From Pseudomonas salomonii (GTDB taxonomy: Bacteria; Pseudomonadota; Gammaproteobacteria; Pseudomonadales; Pseudomonadaceae), in contig NZ_FNOX01000006.1 in the NCBI RefSeq assembly GCF_900107155.1, positions 376,338-440,337 of the forward strand: a stretch of 64,000 nucleotides of DNA, given 5' to 3'. Each line of letters starts with the position of its first letter. Positions within the stretch are counted from its first letter, which is position 1. Positions 8,659 through 19,700 of this stretch are shown here, in pieces. Position numbers and translations under genes: made by a program. The notes below the pieces were generated by a model. The model saw only the letters and a program-made list of their open reading frames with translations. It had not been told where the DNA came from and did no database searches.

Positions 8659-10467
8659 TCACACCTTATCGGACTCCTCCTCAAGCCGGTCCATCTCAAA
8701 CAGGCGCGCCAGTTCCGTGCGGGCTTCCTGGGCCGATTGCAGTACTTTGGCCGCGTCGTCATACACCGCGTGCTGAGCGGCGAGTAGCTGATGGTCGTGG
8801 TTTTTGAATCGATCGATGCGCGCGTCAGCCTGGGCCTGGCTCAAGCCCAGGCCGACCAGGGTGCGCCGGCTCATTTCCAGGCTGGAGTAGAAGGTCTCGC
8901 GTACCGGCGAGGCGTCCAGGTCGACCAGGCGATGAACGTGCTGGCGGTTGCGCGCGCGGGCGATGATTTTCATGTGTGGGTAGAGGCTGCGCACCAGGGC
9001 GGCGGTCTTGATGTTGATCTCCGGGTCATCCATGGCGATCACGAAAAACTCGGCCTGGTCGACCTTGGCCGCATGCAGGATTTCCGGGCGCTGCGGGTCG
9101 CCGTAGAACACCGGCATGCCACCGAAACTGCGGGTCAGCTCGATGGTTTCCACCGAGGTGTCGAGAGCAATAAACGAAATGTTCTGCGCGCGCAGAATCC
9201 GCGCGACGATCTGGCCCATACGGCCCATACCGGCGATCACCACGCGGGGCGCGTCACTTTCGATGGTGCGGTATTCCTCCGGCACTTCCACCGACTTGGC
9301 CTTGGGCTTGAACAGCTTGGGGCACACCAACAACAGCAGCGGCGTCACGGCCATGGACAGGGTGATGGTCAGCACCAGCACATCGTAAAGGTGCGGCTCG
9401 AACAGGCCCTGGTCGCGGCCGATCTTGAACACCACAAAGGCGAACTCACCGCCTGCGGCCAGTACCACACCGAGGCGCAAAGCGCTTTCGCGGTTGAGGT
9501 CACCCACCCACCGGCCCACGGCGTACAGCAGCGGCAGTTTCAGGCCAATCAGCAGCAGGGTCAGGCCGATCACTATCAGCGGCGTGCTGAGCAGCAGGCT
9601 GAGGTTGGCGCCCATGCCCACGCTGATAAAAAACAGGCCCAGCAGCAGGCCCTTGAACGGCTCGATCTGGGATTCCAGTTCGTGGCGGTACTCCGAATCG
9701 GCCAGCAACAGCCCGGCGAGGAACGCACCGAGGGCCATGGACACGCCCACCAATTCCATCAACCAGGCGGTGCCGATCACCACCAGCAGCGCGGTGGCGG
9801 TGGACACTTCGCGCAGGCCGGTCTTGGCGACGATACGAAACACCGGGCGCAACAGGTAACGCCCGCCGATGATCACCACGGCGATGCTGCCCAGAATCTG
9901 CAGCACATGTTGCACGCCCTGGGCTTCGGTCGTCGGGTGATCACTGCCGGCCAGCAGCGGCACCATGGCGATCAGCGGGATCGCCGCGATGTCCTGGAAC
10001 AGCAGGATGGCAAAGGCCAGGCGCCCGTGGGGTTGGTTGAGCTCCTTGCGTTCGGCCAGGCTTTGCAGGCCAAACGCAGTGGAGGACAGCGCCAGGCCCA
10101 GGCCCAGCACGATTGCGCTGTTCCAGGGTTGGCCAAACAGCCACAACGCCACCACGCCCATCACCACGCCGGTGAGCACCACCTGGGCCAGGCCGACGCC
10201 GAACACCGCCTTGCGCATCACCCATAAACGTTTGGGCGACAGCTCCAGGCCAATGATAAACAGCAGCAACACCACGCCCAATTCAGAAAACTGCGCCACG
10301 CTTTGCGGGTTGCCTATCAGGCCCAGCACCGACGGGCCGATGATCACGCCGGCAAACAAATAGCCCAGCACGGCGCCCAGTTGCAGGCGCTTGGCCAAAG
10401 GCACGGTCAACACAGCGGCGAGCAGGAACACCACGGCTGCTTGTAACAGGTTGCCTTCATGGGGCAT
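8659..10467 (-). CDS. CPA2-family cation/proton antiporter with TrkA-N domain (Kef type)
   Basis: A 602-residue protein. The first ~390 residues form about 12 transmembrane helices with the CPA2 motifs LGYLFAGVIIGPS, FIIGLELSP, LALSSTAFGLQ and LFQDIAAIPLIA; residues from about 405 form a Rossmann-type TrkA-N domain (VVIAGMGRMGQIVAR, with the acidic DTS after the second strand). The tail is charged and probably helical. This layout is that of KefB/KefC potassium/proton antiporters; whether it responds to glutathione adducts is not visible, and no KefF/KefG partner lies beside it. Inner membrane. The start ATG is followed by the expected short N-terminal stretch before helix 1. Confidence 0.9.
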   Translation of the reverse strand: MPHEGNLLQAAVVFLLAAVLTVPLAKRLQLGAVLGYLFAGVIIGPSVLGLIGNPQSVAQFSELGVVLLLFIIGLELSPKRLWVMRKAVFGVGLAQVVLTGVVMGVVALWLFGQPWNSAIVLGLGLALSSTAFGLQSLAERKELNQPHGRLAFAILLFQDIAAIPLIAMVPLLAGSDHPTTEAQGVQHVLQILGSIAVVIIGGRYLLRPVFRIVAKTGLREVSTATALLVVIGTAWLMELVGVSMALGAFLAGLLLADSEYRHELESQIEPFKGLLLGLFFISVGMGANLSLLLSTPLIVIGLTLLLIGLKLPLLYAVGRWVGDLNRESALRLGVVLAAGGEFAFVVFKIGRDQGLFEPHLYDVLVLTITLSMAVTPLLLLVCPKLFKPKAKSVEVPEEYRTIESDAPRVVIAGMGRMGQIVARILRAQNISFIALDTSVETIELTRSFGGMPVFYGDPQRPEILHAAKVDQAEFFVIAMDDPEINIKTAALVRSLYPHMKIIARARNRQHVHRLVDLDASPVRETFYSSLEMSRRTLVGLGLSQAQADARIDRFKNHDHQLLAAQHAVYDDAAKVLQSAQEARTELARLFEMDRLEEESDKV

Positions 10468-10769
10468 TGAGATCTCCCAGATCTTTTAAGCGAATCTACA
10501 GGGCGCTATTAGAGCGTTTTTTACATTTAGAAACTTGTATTTATGTCGCAACCGTCAATGGATGCTGGCTGTAATCCTGTTCTTACGGGGCGCTTACGAA
10601 AGTATTAATACCATTTAATTCAATGACTTTTCTGTAGGTCTACTACCGTTTCGACAAATTGGATCAGTTGTCGCCACGGTCAGGTATTTCGAATTCGATG
10701 CGTGTGGGCCAATAACGTTGAGCTTCTACGCACTCATGGATGAAAGGCTTGAACCACAAGGAGTTGAGC
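10468..10769. other. Intergenic region upstream of the autotransporter gene
   Basis: About 300 bases separating the divergent antiporter and autotransporter genes. It is clearly more AT-rich than its surroundings, especially 10510-10630, and so probably holds both promoters. I did not find a convincing sigma-70 or regulator site, and no gene. AAGGAG at 10758-10763 near its end decides the autotransporter start discussed below. Confidence 0.6.
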
Positions 10770-13700
10770 GTGGATAGAAGACTTGCTACTGCTGTTGCAC
10801 CTCGTATTTCTGCGCTTTCTCTTGCGATTCGCCTCGGCGTAGCGGGGCTGGTGATGGGGCTTGCAAGCCCCGCAGCGATGGCGGCCTGCTCGCCCGCAAG
10901 CCCCACGACAGGTGCCACGGTGACGTGCACGGGGGTGCCGTCGTTACCGCTGTTACTGAACACCTTTTCGAGTGCGGTGAATAACCTGACGGTCAACGTC
11001 AACCCGGGCGCGCAGCTCAATGCGACGTTGGGCGGCATTGCGTTGAACCTGACCGGTAACAACACCACACTGAACAACTCCGGCACCATCGACCCGGCGG
11101 TGCTCGGGCTTGTATCCGTGCTCAGCGGTGGTGTGGTGGTGGGCAATACCGCGGCCAGTGCGGTGAATATCACCAACACGGCCACCGGGATAATCCGCGG
11201 TACCGGCGCATTGCTGGGGCTCAACCTGACTTCATTGGCGGGCGCGGCGCTGAACGTCACCAATGGCGTCGGTGGCACCACCACCCTCACCAACGCCGGC
11301 GCCCTCGGCTCCAACCCCTTGCTGGGGCTTTCGTTGTTTGCCTCTGACACGCCAGTGGTCGCCGTGCAAGGTGGCGGCCAGGTCAATATGACCAACAGTG
11401 GCACGCTCACCGGCCGGGTTGCCTTCGAGGCGTCCACTTTGGGTAACACCTTCGTCAACAGCGGGATCATTTCCGGCGGCGTGTCGATGGGGGCAAGCAG
11501 CGCCAACACCTTTACGGCGGTGACCGGGTCGAGCGTGTCCTCGGGCGGCGGTATCGGCCTGAGCCTCGGCGGCCTGGTGGGCGTGAACCTGACGTTTGCC
11601 CCCACCGGCCAGGTGGATGGCGGCGCAAATGGCAGTAACACCTTGATCCTGAAAAACCCCGGCGGCGTGGGTAGCAGCGGCACCGGTACGGCGTCCAGCG
11701 CCACTTATATCAACTTCAACAACCTGACCATCAATGGTGGCACCTGGACGCTGCTGGGGCCATTGGTCAGCGGCAGCACCACGCTCAATGGCGGCATTTC
11801 GCAGTTCGATAACAGTGCGACGTTCGGTACTGGGGCAATCACCGCCAATGGCGGGATTATCGAAGCAACGGCCAATAACCTGACGCTGGCTAACTTGCTC
11901 ACGCTGGGCACCGGCGGGTTGACCGTCCAGGGCGCCAATACCGGGCTGACCCTGGGTGGCGTGCTCTCGGGCACCGGCGGTTTGACCAAGGCGGGCACCG
12001 GTCAACTGATCCTCAATACCGCCAACACTTACACCGGCGCCACCACGCTGTCCGGCGGTTCGGTTCAGTTGGGCAATGACCTGGCGCTGAGCAGCGGCGC
12101 TGTGACCGTCACGGCCGCAACAACCTTGCAGGCGCCCGGTACGATCAGCCTTGCCAACGCGCTCACCCTTAACGGCAACCTGATTACCGATGCAGCAGGT
12201 TCGTTGAGCCTGGACGGCGCTATTACCGGCACCAGTGGCCTCACTCAGAGCGGCGCGGGCAGCCTGACGCTCAATGGCGTCAACACCGGCTACAGCGGCG
12301 CCACCAGCCTGGGCGCAGGCACTTTGGTGCTGGGTAATAACAATGCCCTGGGCAGCGGCAACCTGAATGTGACGGGCACTGCCAACCTGAACACCAGCGG
12401 CGCCTCATTACTGAACAACAACGTCGTCTTGACCGGCGATCTCAGCCTGGTCAACGCCAACCCGCTGACCCTGAGCGGTGTAATGTCCGGCGTTGGTGGC
12501 TTGACCAAAACCGGCGCGGGCCTGCTGACCCTGGCCGGTAACAACACCCGCACCGGCATTACGTCGCTCGATGCCGGCGGCTTGTTGCTCAGTTCCAACA
12601 CCGCCCTGGGGACGGGCGCGCTGAATACGGCGGCGGGGACGTCGTTGGATGCAACCACCGCAGTCAACCTCGCCAACGCGGTCAACCTGGCCGGCAACCT
12701 GGGCATCGGCGGCACCGCCGACCTGACGCTGGCCGGTACCATCAATGGCGCCGGCAGCCTGACTAAAAGCGGCGCCGCCAATCTGCTGCTCAACGGCCCC
12801 AACAACTTCCTGGGCGGCACCACGCTCAATGCAGGCACCCTGACGTTGGGCTCCAATGCGGCCCTGGGCCTGGGTAACTTGACCGTTGGCGGCGCGTCGA
12901 CGCTCGACAGCAACGGGGCATTCAGCCTGGGCAACAACGTTGTGCTCAACGCCGGGTTGACCCTAGGCGGTACCAATAACCTGACCCTGGCGGGTGTGCT
13001 CAGTGGGGCAGGGCCACTGACCAAAAATGGCCTGGCCAACCTGACCCTCAACGGCAACAACACCTTCAGCGGCGGCACCACCCTCAATGCCGGGACCTTG
13101 ACCCTGGGCAACGCCAATGGCCTGGGCAACGGTGCCTTGACCGTCGGCGGCGCGGCGACCCTGGACAACAGCGCGTCCTTTGGTATCGGCAACGCGATTG
13201 CGCTGAACGCCGACCTCACAGTCGCCGGCAACAACGACCTGAGCCTGAACGGCGTGGTCAGCGGCGCTGGCAACCTGATCAAAAATGGCTTGTCCGACCT
13301 GACCCTGGCCGGCAACAACACTTTCACCGGTGCCGTGGATGTGCTCTCCGGTAGCCTGACGCTGGTCAATGCCAATGCCTTGGGCAGCACTGCCGGGGTG
13401 AACGTGAGTGCGGGCGCCGGGGTCAACCTGGCCACCGACGTCAGCCTGGCCGGCTTGAGCGGCAGCGGCGGCGTGCAACTGAGCGGCGCCAACACCTTGA
13501 CCGTCGGTGGGGTCAACACCACCAGCACCTTTGATGGTGATGTGAGTGGTACTGGCGGGCTGATCAAGGTCGGCACCGGCACCCTCAACCTTACCGGCAT
13601 CAATGGCGTCACTGGCAACACGGCGATCAATGCAGGCACCTTGAACCTCAGTGGTTCCCTGGCCAGTGCCCAGGTCAACGTCAACAACGGCGGTACGCTG

Positions 13701-16700
13701 AGCGGTACCGGCTCGCTGCTGGGCGCGTTGAATGTCAACAACGGCGGCCATCTGGCGTTGAGCAGCGGCAATACCTTGTCGGCCGGTGCACTGAACATGG
13801 TCGCGGGTGGCAACCTGGATGTTGCCCTCGGTGCGCCATCCCTCACTTCCTTGCTCAATGTCGGCGGTAACGTGGCGCTCGCCGGCAACCTGAAAGTCAC
13901 CGATGCCGGTGGTTTTGGTGCGGGCACATATCGCCTGATCAACTACACCGGCGGCCTGACCGGCGGCCTGACGGTAGCCGGTGTTCCCGTGGGTTATGGC
14001 CTCGGCGATCTGCTGGTACAAACCTCGGTCGGCAACCAGGTCAACCTGGTGGTGGCGGCGCCCAATATCCGCTTCTGGGACGGCAGCCAAGCTGTCGCCA
14101 ACGGCGTGGTGGATGGCGGCACTGGCACCTGGACCGCCGGCGGCACTAACTGGACGTCCGCCGATGGCCTGACCAACTCACCTTGGGCCAGTGGCTTCGC
14201 GGTGTTCACCGGGGCTGCCGGTACGGTCGCCGTGCAAGGACCGCAAGCCTTTACCGGCCTGCAGTTTGTCAGCGACGGCTACAACCTGGTCAGCGGTGCA
14301 GGCGGGCAATTGACGGCCATCAATGGCGGCAGTGGCAATGTCTCGATGCGTGTAGATCCGGGCGCAACCGCGACCGTCGGGGTCAATATCGATGGCGCCG
14401 GCACCCTGAACAAACTCGACACCGGCACCCTGGTGCTCAACGGCGCCAACACCTATACCGGTGGCACCTTGCTCAATGGCGGCAGGCTTATCGTCGGCAG
14501 CAACACCGCACTGGGCGGCGGCCTGTTGACCACGGCGGCCGGGACGACACTGGACAGCAATGCGGCTATCACCCTGGGCAACACGCTGCTCTTGAACGGC
14601 GACACCAACGTCGCGGGCAGCAACGCGCTGACTCTTAATGGCGGGATCAGCGGCGTTGGTGGCCTGATCAAAAACGGCGCGGCCACTTTGACCCTGGGCG
14701 CAAGTAACACTTTCCTCGGGCCTGTGGCCTTGAACGCGGGTGGGCTGATCCTGGCCGCCAACAATGCCTTGGGCGCTGGCGCGTTGAATGCGGCGGGCGG
14801 CACGACACTGGATGCCAGTGCGGCGGTCACTGCCAATAACGCGATCAACCTGGCAGGCAACCTGGGTATCGGCGGCACGGCTGACCTGACCTTGGGCGGT
14901 GCAATCAATGGTGCCGGCAGCCTGAGCAAAAATGGCGCAGCCAACCTGATCCTCAATGGCGCCAATACCTACCTCGGCGGCATGACGCTGAACGCGGGCA
15001 CCTTGACCCTGGGCAACAACCTCGCGCTGGGCCTGGGCAACCTGACGGTCGGTGGCGCATCGACGCTCGATAACAGCGGCGCGCTGAGCATCGGCAATAG
15101 TGCTGTACTGAACGCTGGCTTGACGGTGGCTGGCAACAATGACCTGACCCTGGGCGGCCTGCTCACGGGCACCGGCGCGCTGGTCAAGGATGGCACGGCC
15201 AACCTGACCCTCAATGGCCTCAATGCCTACAGCGGCGGCACGACGCTCAATGCGGGTACCTTGACCCTGGGCACTGCGACAGCCCTCGGGACGGGTGCCT
15301 TGACGGTGGGCGGCGCGGCCAACCTAAACAATGGCACGCCACTGGTGCTGGCCAATGCGGTCAACGTCAACGCCAACCTGACGGTGGGCAGCCTGAATAA
15401 CAACCTGACGCTGGCGGGTGGGGTGGGGGGGAGCGCCAATCTGATCAAAACCGGCACTGGCGACCTGGCCCTGACTGGCAACAACACCTTCTCCGGCCTG
15501 TTCGACGTGCAATCGGGCAGCCTTAGCACGCTCGGTAACGACGCGCTGGGCGCAGGCGCCGGGGTCAACCTGGGCAGCAGTACACAATTGAACATGGGTG
15601 GCTCGGCCAGCCTGGGTGAACTCACCGGCAACGGCGTGGCCGTTGTCGGCACCGGCAGCACCTTGAGTGTCGGCAGCAATAACCTCGACAGCACGTTCGG
15701 TGGCGTACTCGCCGGGTTGGGCGGTCTCAACAAAATCGGCAGCGGTGCCTTGACCCTCGGCGGCCTCAGCGTGTTGACCGGTGACACCCAGGTCAGCGCT
15801 GGCAGCCTGCTGGTCAACGGCGCGCTGGCCAGTACCAATGTGAATGTGGCTAATGGCGCCACCCTCGGCGGCACCGGCACCCTGGTGGGCGCAGTCAACA
15901 TTGCCGATGGCGGCCACCTGGCGGTCAACTCGGGCAACACCCTGACGCTCGGCTCGCTGGTACTCAATACCAACTCCAACCTCGATGCCGGGCTCGGCGC
16001 CCCGTCTACCGGCGGCACGGCGCTGATTCATGTGGGCGGTAACCTGACCCTGGACGGCACGCTGAATGTCAGCGATATCGGTGGCTTCGGCCCCGGCATT
16101 TACCGGTTGATCGACTACACCGGCGGCCTGACCAATAACGGCCTGCAACTGGGCAGCCTGCCGGTGAATATCCCGGCCAGCGACCTGGACCTGCAAACAG
16201 TGATCGGCAACCAGATCAACCTGCTGGTCAACGGCAATACCACTGTGCAGTTCTGGGACGGTAGCCAGACTACCGGTAACGGCAGCATCGAGGGCGGCAG
16301 CGGTACCTGGACAACCGCCGCCACCAACTGGACAGGCGTCAACGGTTCGTTCAACACCGCCTGGGCGCCAAACAGCTTTGCGGTCTTCCAGGGCGCGGCG
16401 GGTACCGTCACCGTGGACGGCGCCCAAGCGATTACCGGCCTGCAATTCGTCAACGACGGCTACAACGTGGTCGGCGGCACGGCGGGGGCCTTGACCTTGT
16501 TCAACGGCACCGGCGGCAACACCGCCGTGCGCGTTGACCCGAATGCCACCGCCACCCTGGGCGTCACCCTCAACGGCGGCGGCACCCTGGCCAAGCTGGA
16601 CGCCGGTACCCTGGTACTCAATGGCGCCAACACCTACACCGGCGGCACCGCGCTCAATGGCGGTACGTTGGTGGTCGGCAATAACAGCGCGTTGGGCAGC

Positions 16701-19700
16701 GGTGTATTGACCACCGCCAATGGCACCACATTGGACAGCAATGCCGCTGTCAGCCTGGCCAATGATGTGAACGTCAACGGCACGCTGACCGTCGGCGGCA
16801 GCAACGCACTGACTTTGGCCGGCACCGTGGCCGGTACCGGCAGCCTGATCAAGAACGGCATCGCCAGCCTGACCTTGAGTGGCAACAACACCTATGCAGG
16901 GCCGACTGCACTGAACGTGGGTGGGCTGATCCTGGCTTCCAACACGGCGCTGGGCACCGGTGCGTTGAATGCGGCGGCCGGCACCACGCTGGATACCAGC
17001 AGTGCAGTCAGCCTGGCCAATGCCGTGAACCTGGCGGGCAACCTGGGCATTCTCGGCAGCGCTGACCTGACCCTCAATGGGCTGGTCAGCGGCGTCGGTG
17101 ACCTGACTAAAAGCGGGGCGGGCGCCCTGACGCTCAACGGCAACAATGCCTACCTCGGTGGTACGCAGTTGAACGCGGGTGGCTTGGTACTGGGCAATGG
17201 TTCGGCACTGGGCAGCGGCGGCCTGGCCGTCAATGGCGCAGCGACGCTGGATACCAGTGCCGCAGTGGCGCTGGCCAATAACACCACGCTCAATGCTGCG
17301 CTGACCGTGGTTGGCAGCAACGACCTGGCGCTTGGCGGTGTGGTCGATGGCAGCGCAACGCTGATCAAGAACGGCAACGCCAACCTGACCCTCAACGGCG
17401 CCAATACCTACAGCGGCGGCACCACGCTTGCGGCCGGTACGCTGACTGTCGGCAATGCCACAGGCTTGGGTTCGGGCGCCTTGACCGTCACTGGCGCAAG
17501 CACGTTGGATAACAGCGTGCCGCTGGTACTGGCCAACGCCATCAACCTGAATGCCGACCTCAATGTGGCGGGTAACAACAACTTGACCCTGGCCGGCGTG
17601 CTGGCGGGCAATGCGGCACTGATCAAAAATGGCGCGGCGGACCTGCTGCTCAGCGGCAATAACACCTTCAGCGGCCCTCTCAATGTACTTGGCGGCAGTG
17701 TGACCACCGCAGGTAACGCGGCCTTGGGCAACACCTCCGGCGTCAATGTCGGCGGCGGTGCCAGCCTCAATCTGGGCGGCAACGCCAGCCTCACTACCTT
17801 GGCCGGTACCGGCGCGATTCAGGTGGCGGGCGGCAGCACGCTGGCGGTGGGTGGCAGTAATCTCGACAACACCTTCGCAGGCACGCTCAGCGGTGCCGGT
17901 AACCTGGATAAAAACGGCAGCGGTGTGCTCAACCTGAGCGGCACCAATGGCATCAGCGGCGCGGCCAACGTGAATGGCGGCACCTTGAATGTCAGCGGCT
18001 CACTGGCCAGCGGCACGGTGGCGGTCAATACCGGCGCGACGCTGACCGGCCCCGGCTCGCTGGCGGGCGCGGTAACCGTGGCCGATGGCGGGCATATCGG
18101 CCTGACCTCCGGCAGCACGCTGTCGGTGGGCTCGTTGGTGCTGGGCAATGACGCCAATCTGGACGTCGGCCTGGGTGTGCCGGTGGTGGGCGGTGGCAGC
18201 GGGCTGCTGAATGTCGGCGGCGATCTGACCTTGGGCGGTAACCTCAATGTCACTGATATCGGCGGCTTTGGCAGCGGCGTCTACAACATCATCAACTATG
18301 GTGGCGCACTCACCAATAACGGCCTGGCCCTCGGCACCTTGCCGGGCAGTGTGATTCCGGGCGATGTGCAAGTGCAGACGGCCATCAGCAACAAGGTCAA
18401 CCTGCTGGTCACCGCGCCCAACACCACCGTGCAGTTCTGGGACGGCGCCAACCTGATCGGCAACGGCGCCATCGACGGCGGCAACGGCACCTGGGGCGCT
18501 GGCACCACCAACTGGACCAACCTTGATGGCACCCTCAACCAGAACTGGAACAACAGCTTCGCAGTGTTCCAGGGCCCGGCGGGTAACGTGACCGTGGAGG
18601 GCACGCAAAACCTCACCGGCCTGCAGTTCGTCACCGATGGCTACAACCTGGCCTCCGGTGCGGCGGGCGTGCTCAACCTGGTGAATGGCGGCACCGGCAA
18701 CACGGCGATCCGTGTCGACCCGAACGCCACCGCAACCTTGGACGTCACCCTCGGTGGCGCCGGCACCCTGGCCAAACTCGACACGGGCACCTTGGTGCTT
18801 AACGGCACCAACACCTACACCGGCGGCACCGCGCTCAATGGCGGTACGCTGGTGGTCGGCAATAACAGCGCACTGGGCAGCGCAGCGCTGACGGCGGCCG
18901 ACGGCACCACCCTGGACAGCAACGCGGCCGTCACACTCGGCAACGCTGCGGTACTTAATGGCTCACTGGCCATCGGCGGCAGCAATGCGCTGACGCTTAA
19001 CGGTAGTCTCAGCGGCAATGGCAGCCTGCTGAAAAAAGGCGCGGCAACCCTGACCCTCAAAGGCGCCAACACCTACAGCGGCGGCACCACCCTTAATGGC
19101 GGCACCACCACCGGCAACACCAACAGCTTGCAAGGCGCGATTGCCAACAACGCGGCCCTGACCTTCGAGCAGGGTACCGATGGCACCTACACCGGTAACC
19201 TCACCGGCGCAGGCGTGCTGAATAAAACCGGCAGCGGCGCGTTGCTGTTGACCGGCGACAACACCTTCACCGGCAACACCAACGTCAACGCCGGCAGCTT
19301 GCTGGTCAACGGCAGCTTGAACAGCGCAGCGGTGCAGGTGGCCAGCGGCGCGACCCTTGGCGGCAGCGGTAGCCTGGGCGGTGCTGTGACAATGGCTGAT
19401 GGCTCGACCCTCAAGGCCGGCGCGGCGACGCCACTGTCGGTGGGTTCGCTGGCGTTATCGTCGGGTACCGCCCTGGACTTCACCCTCGGCGCGCCTGGCG
19501 CATCCACCACCGCGGTGAATGTGGCGGGCAATCTTACCCTCGACGGCACCCTTAACGTCACCGATGCCGGTGGCTTTGGCCTTGGCGTTTATCAACTGTT
19601 CCGCTACGGCGGCGCCTTGACCGACAACGGCCTGACCCTTGGCTCGCTGCCGGTCGGCCTTGGCAACCTGAGCCTGCAAACGTCGCTGGCCAACCAACTG